Below are positions 11,332-20,630 of a stretch of 64,000 bases of DNA, one piece after another. The position numbers and the translations under genes are program-made. How positions within the stretch are numbered: the first letter of the stretch is position 1; every line of letters starts with the position of its first letter. Source of the stretch: Tridacna crocea (lineage: Eukaryota; Mollusca; Bivalvia; Cardiida; Cardiidae); NCBI GenBank assembly GCA_943736015.1, contig OX031072.1:11807501-11871500 (forward strand), in the 5' to 3' direction. The notes under the pieces are model-generated. The model saw nothing but the letters and a program-made list of their open reading frames with translations. It was not told the origin of the DNA and ran no database searches.

Positions 11332-11545
11332 TTAACCCTTTCCCAAACAACAAACTTTTGGACTAGATCAAATTGAAAGCACTTTCAGACGACAATTCAA
11401 CTCTTGCTGAAAAGATAATTTCTGTCTATGATAGGGTAGAAAACGTGGGAAAAGGAGAAAATGCTGGGATCCTTTTCCCACAATGTTTTTAATAGGCTAC
11501 TATTCCAGACCCGTAATAACCAGGGATTGTTTGGGAAAGGGTTAA
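11332..11545. mobile_element. TTAA-flanked MITE (piggyBac-like) inside Gypsy RNase H
   Basis: The 214-bp element has perfect 19-bp inverted ends, TTAACCCTTTCCCAAACAA, with TTAA at both outer borders. An internal hairpin GTGGGAAAAGGA / TCCTTTTCCCAC lies at its centre. TTAA target duplication is the hallmark of piggyBac-type transposition. Here the target can be checked, because the Gypsy RNase H frame continues on both sides and removing one TTAA restores the reading. A related copy in opposite orientation is at 26002-26176, and a core fragment lies at 20520-20630. No transposase gene is present. Confidence 0.85.
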
Positions 11546-11595
11546 CTTTTCAGGAAAGTAACTTTGGGAAAGGGTTAACTTTTCAGGAAAATAAC
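11546..11595. repeat. 33-bp duplication of a MITE/Gypsy junction
   Basis: TTTGGGAAAGGGTTAA plus the Gypsy flank CTTTTCAGGAAA appears twice, with TTAA at 11542 and again at 11575. The copied unit includes both transposon end and host flank, so it arose after insertion, probably by replication slippage or abortive excision repair. Confidence 0.8.
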
Positions 11596-11985
11596 TTGCT
11601 GGATCATCTACTCAATTACAATCTTCTTGAAGTAAAACATCACCTGCACCAGTATCACTAGCATGTACTGCAGGCTTAAATTCTTTTCCAACATTAGGAG
11701 CGAAAAGAACTAGTTCACTTTTTAGTATGGCGTTTACTTTATCAAAGGGTTTTTGACAATCATCATTCCAAGTATTTTTTTGTGTTTGATGAGAAGACTT
11801 GTCATTGGCTCAGCAATGACAGAAAGGTTCCCACGGAATTTCCTGTAGTAACCAACCATACCAAGAAATCTCGTAAGATGTCTGTTGCATGTAGGTACAG
11901 GAAAATCAGAAATAGCCTTTACTTTAGCTTCTACATGTTTTACATGTCCTTGTCCAACAACATGACCCAAAAAAGTTAAACTAGA

Positions 11986-12237
11986 ATCCCGTCTTCAATC
12001 TAGGTTCGACGAAAGGGTATCTTCATTTGTAGCGACTATAGTTTTTCCCCATGGAAAAGCATAGTAAATTCCTGTAAAAAACATGATGTTTAATCTTTTT
12101 CGACGGCGAAAGAGTTACAACTGATAACTGCATGTACTCTCTGTTTACTTACAAAACAATCTGATGGTTATCTTCAGATTCTGTAGCAATAGTTGGTATG
12201 GACGTTGTTAACTAAATTTCTGTTGTACCGCGAATAC
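11986..12237. other. Flank of Gypsy relic, no gene seen
   Basis: Similarity to Gypsy RT stops at about 11985. The following bases show no recognisable coding or repeat structure. Confidence 0.4.
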
Positions 12238-12384
12238 ATGATCGAGGTCTCTTTTTGGCTTCCAGGTCATTAAAAGTAGTTTACTGGTAAAAACAAAAAC
12301 AACACCGTAGCCAATATCGAAATGATATATAGTATTGATATACATGTAGTTGGTGATTCAGTATAGCCCACCTTACAGTGGTGT
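12238..12384 (+). repeat. LTR-like direct repeat, copy 1
   Basis: About 147 bp shared with 13785-13930, beginning ATGATCGAGGTCTC and ending CTTACAGTGGTG. The end CTTACA followed by TGGTGTC resembles an LTR 3' end followed by a tRNA-Leu type primer-binding site (TGGTGTC...). Copy 2 reads TGGTGCCAGAG at the same place. These may be the 3' parts of two LTRs plus primer sites. No coding region of an LTR element lies between them, and other repeats are nested there. Confidence 0.5.
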
Positions 12385-12965
12385 CTTAGATTTCTACCAG
12401 ACACCATTGAAGTTAAATAATAGATGAATCCCCACAAGCAAGAAAAATGATCTAGCCTCTGTTAGAACAGGAAAATAATTTGTCCAGAAATTACATTTAT
12501 ATCAACTTGAACTGATGTATCCGATAGTAAATTACCTTATTTTGGCACCATTTTTTCCTATTTATTTATTTAAAATTTAAAATTCTTTATTCACTCATTG
12601 ACTTGATTTCCATTATTTAAGGAGTCTTTTCTTAAGAGTTCCACAAAACTTGCAATAATATTGTTTGTGCAATTTGAACTTCTGCTTTTACTGTTCTGCC
12701 TAATACTTTAAGTGGTAATGAGCAAACTGATTCAGAAGCATCTTAGTACAGGATATTTAAACCAACAGAAAGGAACACTAGAGGCAAATGGTAAATAATG
12801 TAGTAGTCGAAAGGGCGACAAACTTAATATGTTCCATTAAAGTAAAAGAGTAAGTATTATTTCGATTCTACAAATGTGTTACAGAGCAATACGTAAAAAG
12901 TTGAGTCGCTGGAAGAAAATGTTACATAAGATTAGAACAAAACTGCTCTAGTATATATATTATGT
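12385..12965. other. No gene seen
   Basis: Unique AT-rich stretch between the LTR-like repeat and the nested MITEs. No ORF of note. Confidence 0.4.
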
Positions 12966-13582
12966 CTTGAAACACGCGAAAAGGGGCATTTACATATAGG
13001 GTAGCCTCTTGTCAGCCGACATTTGACATCTTCGCAAGCCAAGGGCGACGATTCACTATGCTACTCTACCCTTGGTGGATCGAGCTTGACTTTTACGTTC
13101 ACCCGACACGCTTTTTCATTGGATGCAGCCAGCTCTAGCTGCAATGAATGAAATCGCTCGTAGCATTTCGTCTTTGATAAAAATAGAACAAGGTCTCTAC
13201 CTTTCTAATAGAAGGTAAAACATGGAAACCCACGTGGATGTCTGCTTATCGCTTCATGTGCATTCGTATGCGGTATGTTAAACGGTATTTCATTTGCTTT
13301 TAGAAATATGGTGTAAAGGGGGATAATAAACAGCATCCAATAGAGGGCGCATCGCAGGAATCTGGAAATCGAGCTCAATCAGCCAAGGTAAGATCCACGT
13401 AGTGATCGTAAACTTGGCTCGCGAAGATGACACTTGACGGCTATACTTGTTTTTCAGCTACAGTCGACTTCCGCAGAAAGAATACACAAAAACGGAAAGA
13501 AGTGTCGTTTCGGATTTACCTGTGTGGACTGCGTCGGATGATCCGCAAATGTCTGAATGGCCCTTTTCGCGAGCTGCAGGCC
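12966..13582. mobile_element. MITE with ACACGCGAAAAGGGGCAT end, carrying a nested element
   Basis: The left end ACACGCGAAAAGGGGCAT and right end GGCCCTTTTCGCGAGCTGCAGGCC (reverse-complement related) match the two ends of the 230-bp MITE at 17942-18171. Internal AGTGTCGTTTCGGATT and ACCTGTGTGGACTGC also look like that family. A separate 403-bp element sits between the halves (13027-13429). Removing it gives roughly the size of the other copy. The exact left border is uncertain. Confidence 0.55.
13027..13429 (+). mobile_element. 403-bp MITE with CATCTTCGC..AGCCAAG inverted ends
   Basis: Ends are CATCTTCGCAAGCCAAG and, inverted, CATCTTCGCGAGCCAAG. The copy at 61304-61706 is in opposite orientation and has the same length. 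Shared internal blocks include the complement of GATGCGCCCTCTATTGGATG and TCCACGTGG..TCTGCTTATCGCTTC. A second inverted pair (CTACCCTTGG / CCAAGGTAAGAT) lies inside the ends. There is no conserved ORF; the 105-codon ORF in the other copy is broken here. Target duplication could not be decided. Confidence 0.8.
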
Positions 13583-13784
13583 ATATAATACATAGTTCTG
13601 CCAGCCATCAGAAGTTTGACATATTGTACTATAGTTCATCGTTATACTGATAATATCCACGCTTCTACATAGTATGAATTGATTTTTCTTGAACTTTGAA
13701 CCTCGATTCGTTTATATCTTGCAACTAATCGGGCCTTAAGGTGGAGTACCTACGCGTTATTCCATATTGAAACAATTTGAAATA

Positions 13785-13930
13785 ATGATCGAGGTCTCTT
13801 TTTGCCGTCCATGTCATTAAAAGTAGTTTACTGCTAAAAACAAAAACAACACCATAGGTAATATCGGAATGATATAAGGTATTGATATACATGTAGTTGG
13901 TGATTCAGTATAGCCTATCTTACAGTGGTG
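13785..13930 (+). repeat. LTR-like direct repeat, copy 2
   Basis: Same orientation as 12238-12384 and highly similar throughout, including ATTAAAAGTAGTTTACTG and TACATGTAGTTGGTGATTC. It is followed by TGGTGCCAGAGTGAACACC, which looks like a degenerate primer-binding site. A 3' LTR should not be followed by a primer site, so the pair may be two independent 5' fragments rather than the ends of one element. Confidence 0.5.
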
Positions 13931-14569
13931 CCAGAGTGAACACCGTGGTAATTTAACTAGACATATATTTATCTTTGATCTGTCATGGGAAATCAAGTTT
14001 AGGAGAATAGAACTATCAAACTGACGAACACATTAGGCTTATATCTCATAAAGGCGGAGTAAGATACATAAAACCATAGTAGAAAAAAGAATCCATTTCA
14101 ACAAAGGAGTTTATCGAAAAATAAGGGTGGAATATTCTTCAAAATTCCATAGTTACGACCAGTAAAAAATACCGAGTTTATTTTCTCACTCTTCAACTGA
14201 AGGCGAAAACAGTAGTTCCCGCGCACTGGTTACTAAGGTAAATTGCGCATGCCACTCAACGAGATGGAAACATTGCGTAACTTACCCTACATTTCTCGGG
14301 CTTTTTTTTTTTCTTCAGTGAAAGATCGAAAATTATTTCATCTCGCGAGCATCATCGTAAACATTTTCCTTCGTGCCTGTGCCACTCGTAAATTTATTAC
14401 CGATGATGTTAAATCGATTAAAGAAATTTCGGTCTCTTTCCGAAAAAGACAAAATTTCCTCTATATACACTATACTTCTAATACACTAGCGTTTAGCCCT
14501 GGTACATAAGAGTAATACTTCAAAACTGAAAGATATTTATAACGGGCTTACCTTTTTTAGAAATTCTAA
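13931..14569. other. No gene seen
   Basis: AT-rich DNA. An 88-codon plus ORF (14243-14509) has no recognisable domain. Confidence 0.4.
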
Positions 14570-15543
14570 AGACGCTGCAAACACAAACATTCTGAGACAG
14601 TTTGATGAGTATCAGAGTGCGAGACAAGGCCAAAACAGATTGTCCAAGTGACCGACATTTTGACTACATATATCTAAGTTTGGAACACAATCATCACAAT
14701 GTACTAATTTTTATGAACATTGGACTGATAATGTGACCTCAAGAGGGTACAGATGATTCTTTAGATAGACCTATATTTGACTGGATGTAGCCAATATTGG
14801 ATCCCTTTTTAAGCAACATCAATACATAGTCTGGCCAGCTTTCAAGGTTAGATGAATAGCCTTTAGTAAACGGTTTTCAATGTTTTTTGAAATTTTCTTT
14901 GAGTAAATTTGAATCATTTTCAAATTTGTGTAAGACCTATTTTGACCAAGTTTAAGGATCTTTTTGAGTATAACCGAGAACATTATTCGACAAGCTTTTA
15001 GGAGTATTGGACTGAGATATGACTTTTAGAATGTACAAATCTTTTAACGACTTCACTAAATGTGCAAATCTTTTTCGACGTGAACATTTCAAATCTCAAT
15101 TGCAGCATCACAAAGACAGATGTCCTGAAATAGCTTCATTGTTAACTTTCCGACTAAGTTTCATGAGTATCGAACTAAAAATGTGGCCTATAGAATATAA
15201 ACAAGGTCAAAATAAGGTTTCTGAAGAATTTATCTTGTCATCTACTGTTTACCAGTCGTTCTTTTTTCAACTTAGGTCGAGATATGATCAAGACAGGTAT
15301 TGTGCCCAACTTTCAGAAGTATTAGAATGAATCATAGCTTTTGGGTGTACACAAGAGTTTTCAAAGTATGACCTGGTGGGATACTTTTTGACCCGACCTT
15401 ACGAATCTTGGGAATGTCCGAGATATTATCAAGACTATTCTCATAAGCATTGAGCTCAAAATATGGCTACAGACGATTAAAGTTGATGGAACCGACACAA
15501 TCACAAAACCTCATCTTGAGCACCTTGTGTTCAGGTGAGGAAA
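14570..15543 (+). mobile_element. Helitron-like element with ~150-bp internal repeats
   Basis: The body carries degenerate units at roughly 150-bp spacing: ATGAGTATCAGAGTG, GAGTATTGGACTGAGATATG, ATGAGTATCGAACT, CATTGAGCTCAAAATATGG. It ends with AATCACAAAACCTCATC and the hairpin TTGAGCAC-CTT-GTGTTCAG, then GTGAGGAAA. This 3' end is the same as that at 23798 (GAGCAC-GTT-GTGCTC then AGGTGAGCTAA), with mutations. The 103-codon ORF at 15019-15330 lies within the repeats and is not considered a gene. The 5' border is approximate. Confidence 0.6.
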
Positions 15544-16194
15544 TATACTGAAAACTAAGTTACTTTTTTTTGCTTTAAGCCTTTCATCGAACGTGCCTCA
15601 AGTGGCACTGCACTTGAAAATTTGATCTTTGTCTTGCTGTTGAAAACAGAAGCAAATCACCATTCTTCTATTTCCTTACTCCTCAATTCAACAGTGGCAT
15701 ATTCAAAGAAATTGCAATTTAGACGCGATGTCTTTGATAGGTTAGAAAACTGCTGACCAGCACTTTCTCCACAATTGTTTCAACGGCATCTTCCGCAGGG
15801 TCGCTATTGTATTGTAAAGTGTTATGCAATCAAATTGTTAGACTGTATACTCCTATAACTTTTTCTTATCCAAGGTCTATTGATCAATGAATCCATCAAC
15901 CAATAAATCAGCCAAACATACCGAACAATAGTTTTATGAATTGGGCAGGCATTTAGTTTACTTCATTTGCCTATTTTACAAAAGGCAGACATTTTACAAA
16001 TATGGAGTTTGGGTGGATCTATCAACCAATCTACTAACAGGGAGCGTGTTTCAACTTCCGGACCGTGCATTTTGCACGAGTGCTGGAGTAATCTCTTAGA
16101 TGCATCATCCAGAAAGATTGATGTTAGTTGCAAACTATCTCTCAGTCGGTGTAAATGAGAATGTTTAAACCATTCTGTTAAGTTATCAACCAGT
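15544..16194. other. No gene seen
   Basis: AT-rich DNA. GTCTTTGATAGGTTAGAAAAC near 15.73 kb weakly resembles the 11332-11545 MITE core. Confidence 0.4.
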
Positions 16195-16487
16195 CTTTCA
16201 TTCAGTTTTAGGCAATCGTTTCAACTTCACATTAAAACCATCTCATATTGCCATAGGCCAATCTCAATCGTTCAGTTTTCAGGCAATCGTTCCAACTTCA
16301 CATTAAAACCATCTCATATTGCCATAGGCCAATCTCAATCGTTCAGTTTTCAGGCAATCGTTTCAACATCACATTAAAACCATCTCATATTGCCATAGGC
16401 CAATCTCAATCGTTCAGTTTTCAGGCAATCGTTTCAACTTCACATTAAAACCATCTCATATTGCCATAGGCCAATCTTTCAATCGGT
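16195..16487. repeat. Tandem array, four 71-bp units
   Basis: TTCAGTTTT(C)AGGCAATCG recurs at 16201, 16271, 16342 and 16413, and each unit continues with CATTAAAACCATCTCATATT. Units differ by only a few substitutions and one deleted base, so the array is young or homogenised. The first unit has a diverged left edge. No ORF spans it. Confidence 0.95.
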
Positions 16488-16786
16488 AGAATTATGTTTT
16501 TATCCATCCATCGATCAATCAGGTAATAAGGCAGCCTTTCAAAGCGATTACCCTGACTCGGAAAATGCCGATCAAGTCAGCTAAACCTTTCAATACAAAA
16601 CAGATATGTGACTTTTTTTCCTGTTTACTTGAAGTTTTCATTAAATTTATAAAGCCGTTTAAGCGTTTGTTAATCAATATTACTTTTTCTTTAATTTTTG
16701 AAGTCGTCATCTTTTATTTTTGCTTAACTGTGGATGATTTAAGTCAACTACGCTAGATTACTATGAATTGAATTGCGTGTCTACAG

Positions 16787-16979
16787 AAAGACAATCCCCG
16801 GTATTTTTGTGCAACTTTTCGATACAGTTGCCTCCCCTGACAACTATTCTGTCCTTAGCCAAAGTTGGATATTCAGCTGTAATGATCATGTTTTCTTTCC
16901 TTGTGCTGCTAAACGCAACTCGGTGTGCTTTTGCGGAAAGTGTACATCGAAATCAGACAGTACAAAACTTGAAGTCTGA
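16787..16979 (+). CDS. Weak candidate terminal exon, Cys-rich peptide
   Basis: After an acceptor-like TGCGTGTCTACAG, a frame stays open for 193 bp to a stop at 16979. The peptide has a Cys cluster (FSCNDHVFFPCAAKR, then SVCFCGKC) that could suggest a secreted or metal-binding segment. The same DNA is open in a second frame (16768-16986), and the 3' part overlaps a dispersed repeat, so the evidence for a real exon is thin. Confidence 0.13.
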
Positions 16980-17003
16980 TCTTTGATCCACACTGTTACA
17001 CAT
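16955..17003. repeat. Copy of the GATCAAGATCAGA dispersed repeat
   Basis: AAGTCTGATCTTTGATCCACACTGT matches the right half of the family at 7612 and 9178. Confidence 0.4.
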
Positions 17004-17941
17004 GTTAAAACTTCATTTGGATATAAATTAAAAGTGGCCATAAAAGGCTGACGATCAGTTTTTTTATCAAAAAAAGGGAGAGGGAGGAATTGAAAGACAG
17101 AATTCTTTCACCCAAAAATAGGCGTTTTGGTGTTTTTTTTTTTTCGACAAAGTATAGGATGTTTTGGGTAAAACGAGCTATCTAAGTAAATGACAGTCTA
17201 TACATGCATTTTAACAGGATAAATCACTTATTTCTGTTTGGCAAAGTCTAAATTTATCAAATATTTCCACCAAGTCAAGTATCCTGCATAATGATTCAGT
17301 TTTCATCGATACGGACGCCATTTATTACTTGCGAGGGAAGGGGTTTTATCATCCCTATAGTATAGTCGCAGCACTTCTGCTTTGTGGGTATGCTTTAATG
17401 AAATGAAAGATCTCTAAAGTTCAGCTGAAACTGTTTAGGAGCAGGAAACAAGTAAACATTTATGTTCTATATATCAGTACTATGCGCATTTCTAAGAGGG
17501 GGGAAATATATGATAACTGTTCTTACTATTGGGTAATGTATGACTTGTAGGAAAAAGTCTGAAAAATATATGAAAAAAATAATATAGAAAACATCGACAA
17601 TGTTCGATTTTATTATTGCCTGGATTATTTCAACGATTTAGCAGTTTACAAAAGGTAAATAGATAAATAAAAGCCGTCTCGATGTTGACAGCGTTTGCAG
17701 ATTTTGAATGCCGTTGAAGTTTTACATTTCAGAGTTGAAAACATAATGGAAAAAGGAAAAGGCTTTCTCCTATTTTCACGGTGATTCCAAAACCCCTTTT
17801 CTATAGGGTCATCAAAACTCGGAATTGTGCGGTAAGTGGTTAAGCATTAATCTTTATTCTGCATAGAAACCTGAATCGATATTTACAGAAAAATGTTGTT
17901 GGTCATTGGCCTTTAAAGAAATGTCGTCTTAAACTATGTAA
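17004..17941. other. No gene seen
   Basis: AT-rich DNA. A short segment at 17803-17848 (TATAGGGTCATCAAAACTCG, TTGTGCGGTAA) resembles 58634-58670 (ATGGGGTCATTTAATTCG, TTGTGTGGTAA), probably two scraps of one old repeat. Confidence 0.4.
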
Positions 17942-18171
17942 GGCCTGCAACACGCGAAAAATGCCCCCTCGGATCAGCCTGCGAAGTCCGCCCAGGCTCA
18001 TCCGAAACAACTCTGTCTATTTTTATTTTTCTGTTTTATGCAAGTCTACTGTAACATGAAATCTATTGTAGTCGTTAAGTGCCGTATCAGAGTAGCCTGC
18101 GCGGCATGCACAGGCTGATTCGAGACATTTTACGCAAATATCCTGATGCCCCTTTTCGTGTGCAGCAGGCC
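17942..18171. mobile_element. 230-bp MITE, GGCCTGC..CACGCGAAAA ends
   Basis: The left end is GGCCTGCAACACGCGAAAA; the right end is its imperfect complement, TTTTCGTGTGCAGCAGGCC. Inside are short inverted motifs, CAGCCTGCGAAGTCCG and GTAGCCTGCGCGGCATGCA. It matches a widespread bivalve MITE type from memory. Related copies are 12966-13582 and a fragment at about 35848-35915 (CAGCCTGCGCATTCCG, then GGGGCAT). It is non-coding; the 73-codon minus ORF inside is a shadow. Confidence 0.8.
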
Positions 18172-18440
18172 GTATTGGCGTCAAACATGTACTCTCGTAT
18201 ACTCTTTCGATTACTGCGTCTATAATCAACTGAAACTCAGACATAATTACGAGCCATGTTCTTTGAGAAAAGGGACTCGATGCATATGCAAAAATGATCG
18301 ACCTTGGCTGACATTGATCAATTTGTGTTTGTCTAAGGACCAGTTTACGTCATAAATAAGTCGGCTGTCAAAAGAAAAGTTAATATTATAAATCCATAAC
18401 TATCTGATTGCTTGACAGCTTGGCTCAATTCTATTTTATC

Positions 18441-18667
18441 TTAACCCTTTACTCCATAGATACTCATTTCTACGCATTGCTTGTAGGATCCTTTGGAAAA
18501 TATTGTGGCAAAAGGTGAAATTGCTCGTGACGAGCAATTTCACCTTTTGCCAAAATGTTTTCTACACTATCAAAAGGTATCATGTACACAAAAAATGGCT
18601 TCATACTTGCTGTTATCTAGGGTCAAATGGAGATACCATAGAAATGCCTTATGGTGTCAAGGGTTAA
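18441..18667. mobile_element. TTAA-flanked palindromic MITE, copy 1
   Basis: Borders are TTAACCCTTTAC and AAGGGTTAA. The centre is a perfect 45-bp palindrome (18507-18551) with 22-base arms starting GGCAAAAGGTGAAATTGC. The copy at 49801-50029 is similar along its whole length. TTAA borders suggest a piggyBac-type mover. The palindrome could form a cruciform or, if transcribed, a long hairpin. Confidence 0.85.
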
Positions 18668-19646
18668 AGGATTAGCATAAAAGCAGCTAGATAGTACATG
18701 AAAGATAACGATGCAGGTTCTGTGTAGATCGTTCATGATCTGTTCCATCCATAACAGTGGCTGTTTTTTCCTATGGTCCATAAGTGTTTAAAATTCGTCA
18801 GCGCTAGAATAGCTTATTCTGTAGAATGTTCGCTTTTGCGTGTCCAAGGTTTTAGCAGTAGGCTGTGGTCTTGCATAAAAAACTCCAGCAAAATCCTCGA
18901 GCCTCAACAAAGTATTTTGCCTGGAAGAATTACAACTCTGCTTTGCACCAATGAGGCTTATAACAGTTGAAGTAATCTTTTTTTTCTTACCGAAAAGGGT
19001 TCGTCTGTCGTGTTTCAATTTTTTTCAACGGTCTACATCAGTATGATTAGTACAGGTTCAATTAAGTATCAAGAGAGGTAATTAATTTCACACTGTTTTA
19101 CTGTGTAAAAAGTTCCCTTCAGTTTAAACGGGTCTCGGATAAATTTAGAAAAAAACTAATTTAAGTCTGAAAGTGTTAAATAAATAAAAGATTTTCAGCC
19201 AATCATGTAAACCCATCGTAGATCCCATTTTGTGCAGTCCGATCTTGATCTACTTTGTCCGTGAAAGCCCAAAAAGTCGCGCTAAGCTGTCTAAATGTTA
19301 AATTACATATTTGCTGATACAGACATCATTAGGGTATTGTTTTCCTTAACGGACATCCGGACACATTAAACAGAATTGGGTGTCATACGTTTAACCGAGA
19401 CCGATATGGTTAAGGAAAGAAACTGATACAATAAAAAATGTACTACTCAAAGTTTGCTAAGCACCAAGAATTATTGTTATACATATCATAGATTGTAATT
19501 TAACTTTTAGTCATTTTTCAGTCTTGAACATGCACCTTCTGCTTCACTTATTATTCTATGTGAAGCGGTTGTTTTTCCAAACCGGAATAAATGAAAAAAG
19601 AATAATTTGGCGATTGATTTGGTAGGCGAGCATGTGACTCGCTGCT
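18668..19646. other. No gene seen; short dispersed repeats
   Basis: A GATCTTGATC-type repeat lies at about 19222-19262. A segment at about 19439-19470 (ACTACTCAAAGTTTGCTAA) recurs at about 39643. No gene-like structure. Confidence 0.4.
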
Positions 19647-20355
19647 ATCAATGATAGCTTGGCATCGCCTATGCAAGCCACAATTAGGCTTTGGATAACC
19701 AGTTTTGGAATCAAATTCCATTCCTCGACTAGGAACTGATAATCAACATAACATTATAGACAGTTTCTTATGAATATCTTGCGTCCAGCCATTGGTACAA
19801 TGTGCCTCTGTGAAGCTGCTTGACAACAAACTCGGGCTTCATGACATTGCAGCATGACACATGGCAGACAGAATAACGTTATCAATGACAGCTTGGCATC
19901 GCCTATGCAAGCCCCAATTAGGCTTTGGATAACCGGTTTTGGAATCAAATTCCATTCCTTGACTAGGAACTATTAACCAGCATAACATTATATACAGTTT
20001 CTTATGGATATCTTCCATCCAGCCATGGTACAATGGGCCTCTGTGAAGCTGCTTGACAACAAACTCGGGCTTCATGACAATGCAGCATGACACATGGCAG
20101 ACATAGAAACGTTATCAATGACGGCTTGGCTTCGCCTCTGCATGCCCCTATCAGGCTTTGGCTAACCAGTTTTGGAATCAAATGGCACACCTCAACTAGG
20201 AACTGTTAACTAGCATAACTACCTGTATATAGACAGTTTCTTATGAACATCTTGCGTTCAGCCATACTGGTACAATGTGCCTCTGTGAAGCTGTTTGACG
20301 ACAAACTTGGGCTTCATGGCAATGCAGCATGACACATGGCAGACAGAATGACGTT
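19647..20355. repeat. Tandem array, three ~234-bp units
   Basis: ATCAATGA..GCTTGGC starts units at 19647, 19881 and 20114, and the third runs to about 20355. Each contains GTGCCTCTGTGAAGCTG, AACTCGGGCTTCATGAC and GCAGCATGACACATGGCAG. On the minus strand each unit encodes a similar peptide (SLIGAC, then CLPCVML.CHEARVCCQAAS), but the reading frame shifts between units. It is probably satellite-like rather than a repeated protein domain. Confidence 0.95.
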
Positions 20356-20519
20356 ATTGCTGACGTATATTGGTTGATGGTTTTGCAACACCCAGCCGTT
20401 TCATCATACATGAGCGGGTCAAACTTTTATACGTTTCCAAAACTGAAAGAGCCACTCCGCGCTGTTAGATTTTTTTTGCATCTACAAGTGGAGCAAATTA
20501 AGTCTCCAAAGATGAAATT

Positions 20520-20630
20520 TTAGATTAAACATAGTTGAAAGCATTTACAGACGACATACTATGTTGCTTGTTTCTGTTTTTTATAGGGTAGGAAACATTA
20601 TGAAAAAGGAGAAATTAGTGTTTACCATTT
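20520..20630 (+). mobile_element. Fragment of the TTAA MITE at 11332-11545
   Basis: GTTGAAAGCATTTACAGACG, TATAGGGTAGGAAACATTATG and AAAAAGGAGAAAT follow in the same order and spacing as in 11360-11465. The terminal TTAACCCTTTCCC ends are not preserved. Confidence 0.6.

Larger units (their letters stand above)
11222..11985 (-). mobile_element. pol: Broken Ty3/Gypsy pol fragment (RT end and RNase H)
   Basis: Minus-strand translation shows the end of a Gypsy reverse transcriptase (LTFLGHVVGQG, AISDFPVPT, RFLGMVGYYRKF, SVIAEP). A frame change at an A7 run near 11775 follows, then the RNase H start (TWNDDCQKPFDKV, LKSELVLFAPN, VHASDTGAGDVLLQED), an in-frame TGA, and PASYF. The frame is then interrupted by a TTAA element (11332-11545). 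On the other side it resumes as NKHQKN and, after a small 14-15-bp tandem duplication that shifts frame, SIIEKECLSLIFAFQHFEIYL. No protease, integrase, fingers/palm RT region or LTR is attached. The first catalytic Asp of RNase H (usually in V-D-A-S) is His here, at 11663-11665. It is a dead fragment. Confidence 0.9.

Noticed and set aside
15019-15330. 103-codon ORF
   Set aside because: It lies entirely within the diverged internal repeats of a Helitron-like element, with no domain.
16195-16487. CRISPR array
   Set aside because: The 71-bp units are tandem without unique spacers, and the DNA is eukaryotic.
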